In this document: in pieces, positions 1 through 7,036 of the stretch
How positions within the stretch are numbered: the stretch's first letter is position 1
Layout: each line of letters starts with the position of its first letter
NCBI GenBank assembly: GCA_003482405.1
Contig: DMZB01000065.1
Coordinates: 1-19,356 of the forward strand
Length of the DNA: 19,356 nt
Direction: 5' to 3'
Source of the DNA: Lactobacillus sp.
GTDB taxonomy: Bacteria > Bacillota > Bacilli > Lactobacillales > Lactobacillaceae
The notes under the pieces: model-generated
The model's database searches: none
Seen by the model: only the letters and a program-made list of their open reading frames with translations
What the model was told of the DNA's origin: nothing
Program-made: the position numbers and the translations under genes

Positions 1-166
1 CATTACTGCCACGAACCGAAGAAAAGTACAACGTATCTGGTTGATCTTCAAACCAGACAAAGTTGATGACCTTAACATCGGCCACACCGTCTAGCGAAGT
101 ACTTAATGCCATTTTATCAGCTGTGGCGTAAATTTTTTGCAATAGTTCAACATCTTTTTTGTCCAT
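1..166 (-). CDS. PNPOx-like FMN-binding family protein, N-terminal part
   Basis: Fifty-five codons are visible before the window edge, so this is only the start of the gene. The protein begins MDKKDVELLQKIY and continues with ALSTSLDGVADVKVINFVWF and then DTLYFSSVRGSN. That is the N-terminal strand pattern of small pyridoxamine 5'-phosphate oxidase-related flavin-binding proteins (known fold: split beta-barrel that binds FMN; many members have no proven substrate). The ATG at 164-166 has an AGGAGC ribosome binding site 7 nt upstream (minus strand). The assignment rests on this short stretch only; the catalytic or flavin-contacting residues further on are outside the window, so substrate cannot be judged. 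Confidence 0.6.
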   Translation of the reverse strand, partial: MDKKDVELLQKIYATADKMALSTSLDGVADVKVINFVWFEDQPDTLYFSSVRGSN

Positions 167-213
167 AAGTGATGTGCTCCTTTATAGCTGTTATTAATTT
201 ATTGATGATTGCC

Positions 214-234
214 TGTCCCTGTCTAGGGGGGACA
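214..234. terminator. Short inverted repeat downstream of the MFS pump gene
   Basis: TGTCCC and GGGACA form a 6-bp stem around a 9-nt interior, directly after the stop codon of the minus-strand MFS gene. There is no clear U tract on either strand, so intrinsic termination is only a possibility. Confidence 0.3.
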
Positions 235-238
235 ACGT

Positions 239-1462
239 TTAGTCAGTAGAACGAGAAGAATGCAGATGGAATCGCGTTGACGGAATGCCAATGTAGACCA
301 GTAAGAAATCGGCAGCAAGTGCAATCGCAGTAAAAATGAACACGCCGCGGTAATCAAATAAGTTTGATACAAACCCACCTAGCAATGACCCTAGCATACT
401 CCCAAGTGCTTGAAAAGATTGGTTCCAGCTAAAGACACGACCGGTGACGCTGACCGGCGAGTTCTTGACCAGTAACGTCTGGACTGTTGGAAATAGTGCA
501 CCATCTGAAATTCCGATCATGAACCGGAGAATCCCTAACATCCCAACAGTGGTGACGAACCCTTGCGGGAAGTACATTAGAATCGCAAAAACAAAACCGC
601 CCATTAAAACCTTTTCGGTGCCGATACGGTCACCTAGGCGTCCAAGCTGTGGTGCTGAAATTAAGGTTGAAATACCCGGCAGAGCTGCAATAATGCCGGC
701 AACAATGGTGAGATTACCAGTATGTTGCATTAGTTCACGCACGTACAAACTTAAAATTGGGGTAATCGAATTATTGCCCATTTGGATCAACATCGTCGAA
801 ATCAACAGAATGACGATTGCCCGGCCAGATTTGAACGATGCAAAAACTTCCTTAGTTGACTGCATTTTTTCGCGTGGAACTGGCGTAAAGTGCTCGTGAA
901 CCAGAAACAAACTGAGTAAGAACACGATGGCTAGTAACATACCGGTGATGAAAAATGTCATTCTAATGGAAAATACAGCGGCCAACGTACCGCCAAGAAT
1001 TGGACCAATTAAATTGCCACTGACGTAACCGGTGGTCAGAATGCCAAGGGCACTGCCACTTTTTTCTTTGGGAGTTTCGGTCGCGATAAGTGCGCTGGCG
1101 TTTGGAATGTAACCTGCACACAGGCCCTGTAGAAAACGCAGCAAAATTAACATCCAAACATTATGCACAAAGCCCATCATGGCAATCACAATGGCCATCC
1201 CAGCGCTGGAACGCAGCAGCATTAGTTTGCGCCCTTTACGATCGGCGAGTTGACCCCATAATGGTGAAACGACGGCGACCACAAAAAATGTCACCGCATA
1301 TGTAACTCCGCTGTAGATGGTGAGTTGGCCCTTAGTAAAATGGCCCAATTGATCTACATAGAGTGATAAAAAGGGCATTATTTCGCTAAAACCCATGCCG
1401 GCGATGAATGTTCCCAACCAGAGCACAGCTAGGTTTCTTCGCCAACTGTTTTGATTCTTCAA
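239..1462 (-). CDS. MFS drug-efflux-type transporter (DHA1/MdtG-like)
   Basis: The 407-residue protein has the length and hydrophobicity of a 12-helix major facilitator. Motif A of the MFS (GQLADRKGRK) lies near residues 70-79 between helices 2 and 3. A motif-C-like stretch (GYVSGNLIGPILGG) lies in helix 5; it is typical of the proton-coupled drug antiporters of the DHA1 group, and the overall pattern resembles MdtG/YceE-type exporters. I chose the TTG at 1460-1462 as start because AAGGAGG sits 7 nt before it; an in-frame ATG at 1534 lacks such a site and would overlap the AraC gene. The gene follows the AraC gene by 58 nt on the same strand and may be co-transcribed with it. Substrate is unknown; sugar efflux is an alternative. 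Confidence 0.85.
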   Translation of the reverse strand: MKNQNSWRRNLAVLWLGTFIAGMGFSEIMPFLSLYVDQLGHFTKGQLTIYSGVTYAVTFFVVAVVSPLWGQLADRKGRKLMLLRSSAGMAIVIAMMGFVHNVWMLILLRFLQGLCAGYIPNASALIATETPKEKSGSALGILTTGYVSGNLIGPILGGTLAAVFSIRMTFFITGMLLAIVFLLSLFLVHEHFTPVPREKMQSTKEVFASFKSGRAIVILLISTMLIQMGNNSITPILSLYVRELMQHTGNLTIVAGIIAALPGISTLISAPQLGRLGDRIGTEKVLMGGFVFAILMYFPQGFVTTVGMLGILRFMIGISDGALFPTVQTLLVKNSPVSVTGRVFSWNQSFQALGSMLGSLLGGFVSNLFDYRGVFIFTAIALAADFLLVYIGIPSTRFHLHSSRSTD

Positions 1463-1520
1463 ATATAATTCCTCCTTAGTATCGTGTGTGAGTATCGTCT
1501 GTGGCGTGTGTTCACGGTCC

Positions 1521-2429
1521 CTAATCCATAGCATGTTGAATTGAATTTTTTATCTGCGGTTGGGACTGACGATTGAAAGTCGTCATCAGTGTGATGTTAC
1601 GTTCATGCTCACTGCGGCTCCGTTTGCGAAAAGCCAGTGGGTGGATGCCAATCGTTTTAGTAAAGGATTTTGTTAAATAGTTGGCGTCCATGCCAACCTT
1701 AATGGCAATATCGTTGACACTCAGATCCGTGTATTCCAAATAATTTTGTGCATGTTTCAAACGAATGTGCTGTAGCAGGCTCATCGGTGTCAGACCGGTT
1801 TCCCGTTTACAGATCCGGATGAGGTAGTTCTTGCTGTAACTAAAGTGTGCGGCCAGTTCGGGCAACTGAATGGGCTTGGCGTAGTGTTCCTGTAAATATT
1901 TGAGTAGTGGAAAATCAGTGGTGATGTCAATCAAGCGATCAAGGCTATGCGTGTTTGTGACGGCTGTTGACTGCTTAAAAATAGCAGTAAGTAATAATTG
2001 CTTGAAATCTACATCTAGTTGTAACGCCGCTGCAGGTGTTTGACGCTGCTCGGCAGGAATAGCTTCATTCAATAAGGCGTAAAAGGGGGAAACATCGCTC
2101 ACGTCAAAAATCCGCTGCTGTGTGTGTTGATTAATCAACTCCAAAACGTCGACTTTAAGATCAAACTTCACGTCCAACACCACCGTTTCGTGTTCGAAAT
2201 GAAACGAATGCGTGGTAAAGGGCGGAATAAAGACCAGTTGATTGGCAAATACACTGATCGAGATTGGGTCATCTTGATTGTGCTGTTGCAGATCAGTATA
2301 CTCCTGACCGCTTAAAACGAGCTGTACTTGTGCAAAATCGTGCTGATGTGGTTCGACAACTTCATGTCGATGATAAAGTCGACCACTGAGCCATAAAACC
2401 TTGAGTTGTTGGTCACGTACTTCTGACAT
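1521..2429 (-). CDS. AraC-family transcriptional regulator
   Basis: This is a 302-residue regulator of the classical AraC layout. The N-terminal half is a cupin-type sensor domain (HQHDFAQVQLVLSG near residue 30, then VFIPPFTTHSFHF). The C-terminal part carries two helix-turn-helix units: LPELAAHFSYSKNYLIRICK and then VNDIAIKVGMDANYLTKSFT followed by HPLAFRKR. The ATG at 2427-2429 was chosen because GGAGAA precedes it; a start 20 codons earlier would lack a site. A basic/polar tail of about 25 residues follows the second HTH. It lies between two MFS transporters, one downstream on the same strand and one divergent, so either could be its target. The inducer is not deducible. Confidence 0.88.
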   Translation of the reverse strand: MSEVRDQQLKVLWLSGRLYHRHEVVEPHQHDFAQVQLVLSGQEYTDLQQHNQDDPISISVFANQLVFIPPFTTHSFHFEHETVVLDVKFDLKVDVLELINQHTQQRIFDVSDVSPFYALLNEAIPAEQRQTPAAALQLDVDFKQLLLTAIFKQSTAVTNTHSLDRLIDITTDFPLLKYLQEHYAKPIQLPELAAHFSYSKNYLIRICKRETGLTPMSLLQHIRLKHAQNYLEYTDLSVNDIAIKVGMDANYLTKSFTKTIGIHPLAFRKRSRSEHERNITLMTTFNRQSQPQIKNSIQHAMD

Positions 2430-2491
2430 GTTATTTTCTCCAAACAAAGTTAGTGTGATAAATTCCATAAATAGTGCAACCTCTGGCAAAA

Positions 2492-2517
2492 TGTAAGCGC
2501 TTAAGCTCCATTATAAT
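2492..2517. promoter_or_regulatory. cre-like CcpA site and -10 box in the AraC/permease divergent region
   Basis: TGTAAGCGCTTAAG (2492-2505) matches the cre consensus TGWAARCGYTWNCA except near its right end. A perfect TATAAT (2512-2517) follows 6 nt later; because ATTATAAT is self-complementary, a -10 also exists on the minus strand (2510-2515). No convincing -35 hexamer is seen for either direction. Carbon catabolite control of the permease-HIT pair, of the AraC gene, or of both is inferred. Confidence 0.55.
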
Positions 2518-2596
2518 GAATCATGAAAGCAAAGGATATCCGGCAACTTCATGAAAAAGTTTTCACAATAATAATTACACGTATGAGGATGTGTTA

Positions 2597-3958
2597 ATGA
2601 TGGCAGAGGCTAAGAGAAGCGCCCTTAAAAAGGTAACATGGCATATATTACCATACCTTTTTATCATTTACTTTATCGCCTTTCTTGATCGCAGTAGTAT
2701 CACGTACGCTTCAATCGGGGGGATGGACAAAGATTTAGGTTTAACGGCGACCACATATGGATTTATCGCCGGAATCTTCTTCATCGGTTACTTTCTGTTT
2801 GGCATTCCGGGCAACATGATGCTCGAAAAAATTGGTGCACGACGTTGGATGGCGTTCATTCTGGTATTCTGGGGCACCGTTACCTTGGTAACAGGGTTCG
2901 TCAACAGTATTCCAATGTTGATCGTGCTACGTTTCTTACTAGGTGTTTCGGAAGCTGGGTTGTTCCCAGGGATGACACTTTACATTACGTATTGGATTCG
3001 CAGTAAAGATCGTGCCCGCGCAATTGCCGCATTCATGGTTGCACCGCCAGTTGCCAATTCTATTGGGGCACCGGTTGCAACATGGATTATCACTCAGGTT
3101 CACATGGCGTTAGGACTCGAAGGTTGGCGGTGGTTGTTCATTATCATCGGAATCCCGGCTGTTTTAATGGGCGTGTACACTGTGTTTTTCCTGGCTGACA
3201 AACCAGCGACGGCCGCTTGGCTCAACGATTCTGAAAAGAGTTGGTTGGAAACAGCACTAGCCGAAGATGTTAAGAAGGAAAGTGAAAAGAAAGTCATCAG
3301 TGCACCATTTATTGATGCCTTCAAGGATGCCAAGATTTGGAAAATGACTGGGATCAACTTCTTCTATTGTATCGGCTTGTATGGGATTACATTCTGGATG
3401 CCACAAATGGTGAAATCATTGTCCAGTAATTTATCCACGATGCAGATAGGGCTGATCAGCGCCATTCCTTATCTGTTAGGTGCTGTGGCATTGGTTGTCA
3501 ATGGCCGTTGGTCTGACCGGACTGGCGAACGTGTTTGGCACACAGCTGGCGGTGCACTACTTGGTGGGATTGGCTTCATTGGTGCCGCTTTAACGACATC
3601 AGTACCAATTCTGTCAGTTGCCTTTATCTGTCTGTCGGCCATCGGAGTGTACGCTTACTCAGGTCCTTACTGGGCCATTACGACTACCGTGGACCCACGG
3701 ATTGCTGCGGTTGGGTTAGGGATCGTGAATGCTGTTGGGAACTTTGGTGGGTTCTTCGGACCATACGCCATTGGTTTCCTGAAAACATCAACGGGTAGTA
3801 CGACGATTGGGATGTACTTCCTAGCCGCAACATTAATCATTACCGGCCTGATTGTTCTCAGTTTGCGTTCAAGTAAAACAACGAATCAAGCCGCTAAGGT
3901 CGCCGACGAACAGGATGCTTCCGATGAGGTTGATGCAGAGAGCCACCCAATTAACTAA
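2597..3958 (+). CDS. MFS permease, anion:cation symporter (ACS)-like
   Basis: A 453-residue, 12-helix transporter. The beginning (LPYLFIIYFIAFLDRSSITYA) with the Asp-Arg pair at the end of helix 1 and the helix-4 stretch RFLLGVSEAGLFPGMTLYIT are the hallmarks of the ACS group of the MFS (known substrates include hexuronates, tartrate, phthalate, pantothenate and other organic anions). A hydrophilic central loop (about residues 200-245) separates the halves, and the tail from about residue 425 is acidic. AGGA precedes the ATG at 2597 by 7 nt; an adjacent ATG at 2600 is nearly as good and the GTG at 2591 is too close. The HIT gene follows 37 nt later, probably in the same transcript. The substrate is not identifiable from sequence. 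Confidence 0.87.
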   Translation: MMAEAKRSALKKVTWHILPYLFIIYFIAFLDRSSITYASIGGMDKDLGLTATTYGFIAGIFFIGYFLFGIPGNMMLEKIGARRWMAFILVFWGTVTLVTGFVNSIPMLIVLRFLLGVSEAGLFPGMTLYITYWIRSKDRARAIAAFMVAPPVANSIGAPVATWIITQVHMALGLEGWRWLFIIIGIPAVLMGVYTVFFLADKPATAAWLNDSEKSWLETALAEDVKKESEKKVISAPFIDAFKDAKIWKMTGINFFYCIGLYGITFWMPQMVKSLSSNLSTMQIGLISAIPYLLGAVALVVNGRWSDRTGERVWHTAGGALLGGIGFIGAALTTSVPILSVAFICLSAIGVYAYSGPYWAITTTVDPRIAAVGLGIVNAVGNFGGFFGPYAIGFLKTSTGSTTIGMYFLAATLIITGLIVLSLRSSKTTNQAAKVADEQDASDEVDAESHPIN

Positions 3959-3995
3959 GTGATCAAATATATAAAATAAAAGCGAGGTTTTTATC

Positions 3996-4427
3996 ATGGT
4001 TGAACGTTTCCAAAAGGATTGTATGTACTGTGCCCATACTGAAAAGCTGGATGCAAACTACATTGAAATCGAATCACTGCACGTTGCCACTGTCTATTTA
4101 GCACGTGATCAAACACACCTTGGCCGTGTTGCCGTTGTCTTAAACTGGCATGTTGACGAACCATTCCAGTTGACGGACGTTGAACGTCACGAATTCTACG
4201 ACGACGTTGCGCATGCCGCTGAAGCTGTGGAAAAGGCGGTTAACCCTGGCAAGATCAACTATGGCACGTACGGTGACACGGTTTCTCACCTCCACGTTCA
4301 CGTTGTACCCAAGAAGGATGGCGACAGTGACTGGAACGACGCCTTCGTAAACAACCCTGAAAATCCTAAGAAGTTGAGTGATTCAGAATACAAAGACATT
4401 ATCAATAAGATTAAGGAAAATCTCTAG
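3996..4427 (+). CDS. HIT-family nucleotide-binding protein or hydrolase
   Basis: The 143-residue protein contains the histidine triad HLHVHVVP near residues 98-105, the signature of the HIT superfamily (nucleoside phosphoramidase, dinucleotide-polyphosphate hydrolase or transferase; the middle histidine is the nucleophile). An N-terminal CMYC pair (residues 9-12) resembles the half zinc site seen in many HIT proteins. The whole length fits a single-domain family member. GCGAGG lies before the ATG. It follows the ACS-type permease gene closely, an arrangement compatible with detoxification or salvage of whatever the permease imports, but this link is inference. The stop codon overlaps the first strand of structured repeat copy 1. 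Confidence 0.88.
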   Translation: MVERFQKDCMYCAHTEKLDANYIEIESLHVATVYLARDQTHLGRVAVVLNWHVDEPFQLTDVERHEFYDDVAHAAEAVEKAVNPGKINYGTYGDTVSHLHVHVVPKKDGDSDWNDAFVNNPENPKKLSDSEYKDIINKIKENL

Positions 4428-4550
4428 AGTGATGCCGAAGCCCGGGAAGGCCCGAGCAATAACGTAAAGGTGGCAACGTGCAAGCGCATTTTGCTTGTGG
4501 GTTGACAGCTTTGGGTTATGCACAGGGCCTTGGGCGACAGGTGCACGTTT
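4425..4550 (+). repeat. Structured intergenic repeat, copy 1 (putative RNA)
   Basis: First of four copies of an element I do not recognise. In order: outer strand TAGAGTG (4425-4431, partly pairing with CACGTTT at 4544-4550), small hairpin CGGG-AAGG-CCCG (4443-4454), GC plus a bulged A (4456-4458), a 26-nt arm (4459-4484), a 9-nt loop cgcattttg, the returning 26-nt arm (4494-4519), GCACAG, 18 nt, CACGTTT. Of 26 arm positions 22 pair, 3 of them G-U; the four mismatches are G-G or G-A. A second CACGTTT with a related 5' flank follows at 4582-4588. It fills most of the gap between the HIT and SDR genes, so it could be in the HIT 3' UTR or the SDR leader. Confidence 0.8.
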
Positions 4551-4648
4551 ACAACATGAGTGTGGATTCAGAAGTTGGGTGCACGTTTATAAGAGCAATG
4601 TCTCGGTTCGTTTCTCAAAACACAAATCAAAAAGGAGCGTATTAAGTT

Positions 4649-5389
4649 ATGACTGTTAAAGGTAAAGTTGTTGTTATTGCAGGTGCTTCATCAGGAATTG
4701 GTGCTGCCACTGCTAAAAAGTTGGCTGACCACGGTGCGAAGTTATTCATTGGTGCCCGCCGTGAAGATTTGTTGAAGCAACAAGTAGAAGAAATTGAAGC
4801 TGCTGGTGGGGAAGCTGCTTATAAGACTGTGGACGTTACAGACAAGAATTCGGTTGCCGACTTCGTTAAAGCTGCTCACGAAAAGTATGGCAAGATTGAT
4901 GTTATGTACAATAACGCCGGTGTTATGCCAAACTCTGCATTACGTGACCTGAAGGTTGAAGACTGGGAACAGGCTTTCCAAATTAACGTAATGGGTGTTC
5001 TGTACGGCATCGCTGCTGCACTACCAATCATGAAGGAACAAGGCTTTGGTCACTTTATTGCGACGGATTCGAATGCCGGTCATGTTATCAACCCGAATGC
5101 TGCCATTTATTCCGGCACTAAGTTTGCGCTTCGTGCCATCATGGATGCCCTGCGTCAAGAGGAAGGTCCTAACATGATTCGTTCCACCATCGTATCACCA
5201 GGTAACGTCAACACGTCACTTTGGAAGACGGTTGGTGACCCTGAATTACAGAAGAAGGCCCGTGCCCGTGAAGAAGAAATCGGTTTGGACCCAGAAGACT
5301 TGGCTAACGCAGTCTTATACGCCATTGACCAACCAGAAAACGTTGGCATCGACGAAATTCTGTTACGGCCAACGGTGCAGGAAAACTAA
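4649..5389 (+). CDS. Short-chain dehydrogenase/reductase (SDR), probably NADP(H)-linked
   Basis: A 246-residue classical SDR. The Rossmann nucleotide motif GASSGIG is at residues 12-18, followed by the basic GARRED (35-40), which favours NADP(H) over NAD(H). DVTD (62-65) and NNAG (88-91) are the usual adenine-ring and structural motifs; the catalytic set is S141, Y154 and K158 (YSGTK). PGNVNTS follows the active site. Full length, with GGAG before the ATG. Family members of this type oxidise or reduce alcohols and carbonyls; no specific substrate can be assigned. It stands between structured repeat copies 1 and 2 and appears monocistronic. Confidence 0.9.
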   Translation: MTVKGKVVVIAGASSGIGAATAKKLADHGAKLFIGARREDLLKQQVEEIEAAGGEAAYKTVDVTDKNSVADFVKAAHEKYGKIDVMYNNAGVMPNSALRDLKVEDWEQAFQINVMGVLYGIAAALPIMKEQGFGHFIATDSNAGHVINPNAAIYSGTKFALRAIMDALRQEEGPNMIRSTIVSPGNVNTSLWKTVGDPELQKKARAREEEIGLDPEDLANAVLYAIDQPENVGIDEILLRPTVQEN

Positions 5390-5392
5390 TTT

Positions 5393-5520
5393 AAACGTGC
5401 TTGCGAAACTTTGATAGAAAGTGCGTAATAATGTGAAGCAGCTATTTGTACTGGCAAAGTTTGTCGGTACGATAGCTGTTTTGTGTTATGCATGGTTTTC
5501 TGCACGACAGCAACACGTTT
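5393..5520 (+). repeat. Structured intergenic repeat, copy 2 (putative RNA)
   Basis: The outer helix is perfect here: AAACGTG (5393-5399) pairs with CACGTTT (5514-5520). A small hairpin ACTTT-GATAG-AAAGT lies near 5408-5422. Then comes G-U, a bulged A (5427) and the long arm 5428-5454 / 5464-5489 with the 9-nt loop caaagtttg. All 26 base pairs form, with one bulged U; 8 are G-U pairs and none is A-C, which is hard to explain if only the DNA or the opposite strand were folded. TTATGCATGG follows (5486-5495), then 18 nt, then CACGTTT. It lies 3 nt after the SDR stop codon. Confidence 0.8.
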
Positions 5521-5765
5521 GCAATGAGACCCTGAAAAGGGGGTTAGATGTCTGGTTACGAACTGCACATATGTCGAACAGTTGCGAATATGCGCATCCG
5601 TTGATTTGATTAACGCCACTTTCATTTACTTCTTCATAAGAAAAAATTAAAATGACTGTGTAAACGTCATCTAAGTGTCACTATTTCTCGCCATGAGGCT
5701 AAACATGGTTTACAATCTGTAGGCGTGAGCAAAACAGGAAGATTAATTCCTTGGGGGACCAGAAT
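5521..5765 (+). promoter_or_regulatory. Non-coding leader region of the LCP gene
   Basis: No credible gene is seen here. The 10-mer GGTTACGAAC (5554-5563) is shared with the tail of repeat copy 3. ATGAC (5652-5656) and GTCAT (5666-5670) form an inverted repeat with 9 nt between, a possible operator. TACAAT (5711-5716 region, within TTTACAATC) is a possible -10 for the LCP gene, with no strong -35. CCATG/CATGG around 5690-5707 can form a small hairpin. The GGGGGA ribosome binding site lies at 5753-5758. Confidence 0.35.
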
Positions 5766-6782
5766 ATGGATAACGAACCAAATCAAGAATCATCAAGAAT
5801 GCAGCGACGCAATGAACAACGGCCAAGTAACCACGGTGGTGGACATCATCGCCGTTTTCACCCATGGCGTTGGTTCTGGGGGATCATTATCGTCTTGATT
5901 CTTGCGATTGTCGGTTTTGGTGCTATGGCGTATCACAACATCAATTCTGCTAGTAATAAGGCTTATAAATCAGCTGGTATCAGCAAAGCCCGTGACACTA
6001 ATACAGTCTTGAAGGACAAAAAACCAATTTCAATTATGTTTTTAGGCACGGATACCGGTGCACTTGGCCGGACTTACAAAGGCCGTACCGATACCATCAT
6101 GATTGCCACGATTAATCCGCAGACTAAGAAGATGTTGTTAGTGAGTTTGCCACGTGACACGATGACTGATATCGCTGGTTATCCACAGGATTCACCAGCC
6201 AAAATTAACGCGGCTTATGCATATGGTGGCGTTGGAACCACAATTAAGACGGTTCAAAACTTACTAAACATTCCCATTGATTATTACGCTATGCTAAACA
6301 TGGGTGGTTTGGAAAAAGCGATTAATGAAGTCGGCGGTGTTACTGTGACATCACCATTAACGTTCACCTATGAGGGGGCTTCCTTCACCAAGGGCCAGTC
6401 TCAGCACATGAATGGTGCTACTGCGCTGAAGTTTTCACGGATGCGTTACGATGACCCACAAAATGATTATGGCCGTCAAACGCGGCAACGGTTGGTCGTC
6501 CAGGCACTCTTTAGAAAGTCGGTTTCGGTTCAGACCGTTTTGAACCCTAGTTTCTTGAACTCAATTGCAAGTGAATCACAAACGGACTTGACGAGTTCTG
6601 ATCTCGTTAAACTCGCGGCCAGCTATCGTTCGGCAACTAAGAACATGACAACTGACCACATGCAAGGCCAAGGTCAGATGATCAATGGCCAATCCTTTGA
6701 AGTGGTTAGTTCAACTGAAAAGCAACGTGTGACAAACGAAATTCGCAAGAGCCTAGACCTTTCAGCGAAGCAGGATCAATAA
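5766..6782 (+). CDS. LCP-family wall-polymer ligase (LytR-CpsA-Psr)
   Basis: A 338-residue membrane-anchored enzyme. A basic, polar cytoplasmic N-terminus (about 45 residues, with GGGHHRRFHPWRW) leads into one transmembrane segment (WGIIIVLILAIVGFGAMAYH). The extracellular LCP domain then shows SIMFLGTDTGALGRTYKGRTDTIMI (split here only by description: Asp and Arg residues bind the pyrophosphate of the lipid carrier), VSLPRDTM, KINAAYAYGG, and the C-terminal RMRYDDPQNDYGRQTRQR. Known members transfer teichoic acid or capsule polymers from undecaprenyl carriers to peptidoglycan. ATG at 5766 was preferred to the TTG at 5751 because GGGGGA is 7 nt before it. It is flanked by repeat copies 2 and 3 and appears monocistronic. 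Confidence 0.9.
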   Translation: MDNEPNQESSRMQRRNEQRPSNHGGGHHRRFHPWRWFWGIIIVLILAIVGFGAMAYHNINSASNKAYKSAGISKARDTNTVLKDKKPISIMFLGTDTGALGRTYKGRTDTIMIATINPQTKKMLLVSLPRDTMTDIAGYPQDSPAKINAAYAYGGVGTTIKTVQNLLNIPIDYYAMLNMGGLEKAINEVGGVTVTSPLTFTYEGASFTKGQSQHMNGATALKFSRMRYDDPQNDYGRQTRQRLVVQALFRKSVSVQTVLNPSFLNSIASESQTDLTSSDLVKLAASYRSATKNMTTDHMQGQGQMINGQSFEVVSSTEKQRVTNEIRKSLDLSAKQDQ

Positions 6783-6790
6783 TAGTTTGA

Positions 6791-6913
6791 GAGCGTGAGT
6801 AACCTCGGGTGAACCCGAGCAACAACTGGAAAATCCTTCCGCATAGGTGAACTTTGCCTATGTGGAAGGATTTTCAGGTTGTGCACAGTGGTTCAGAGGT
6901 TACGAACGCGTTT
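6791..6913 (+). repeat. Structured intergenic repeat, copy 3 (putative RNA)
   Basis: Begins 9 nt after the LCP stop codon. GAGCGTG (6791-6797) pairs over all 7 positions with CGCGTTT (6907-6913) if G-U is allowed, and TAACC pairs with GGTTA just inside. Small hairpin CTCGGG-TGAA-CCCGAG (6804-6819). The long arm 6822-6847 / 6857-6882 has a 9-nt loop tgaactttg, 25 of 26 positions paired with one G-A. The arm base here is ACAA/TTGT where copies 1, 2 and 4 have ATAA/TTAT, a compensatory change. TTGTGCACAG, 18 nt, then CGCGTTT. The arm might also help terminate the LCP transcript. Confidence 0.8.
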
Positions 6914-6969
6914 GCGACAATATAACATGCGGGTGCAGCACCTTATGTCACTAGACCAAATCCAGAGAA

Positions 6970-7007
6970 AAACGGCCCTCTCCCGAATCTGGGGAGTGGG
7001 ACCGTTT
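6970..7007 (-). terminator. Intrinsic terminator of rpsN
   Basis: AAACGG and CCGTTT enclose an inner CTCCC/GGGAG stem with a small internal loop. Read on the minus strand the stem ends in CCGTTTTTCTC, giving a U tract, 30 nt after the rpsN stop codon. On the plus strand it is followed by TTTATTGTTAATTA and could act weakly in that direction too. Confidence 0.75.
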
Positions 7008-7036
7008 ATTGTTAATTAGTGAATGCAGACCGGCTC

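Noticed and set aside
444..899. A 151-codon plus-strand open frame opposite the MFS pump gene
   Set aside because: It lies wholly inside a strong membrane-protein gene, has no ribosome binding site and its product resembles no protein; it is an antisense shadow.
5421..5609. 62-codon frame across repeat copy 2
   Set aside because: It is built from the paired arms and tail; the opposite strand is open as well, as expected from a structure, not a gene.
5652..5670. WalR-like TGTAAA near the LCP gene
   Set aside because: The second half-site (TCTAAG) differs at two positions from TGTWAH, so only the ATGAC/GTCAT inverted repeat is worth noting.
4425..6913. The repeats as integron attC sites or REP/IS200-type hairpins
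   Set aside because: No integrase or Y1 transposase is nearby, the attC core sites (RYYYAAC/GTTRRRY) are not consistent between copies, and no gene-cassette arrangement is seen.
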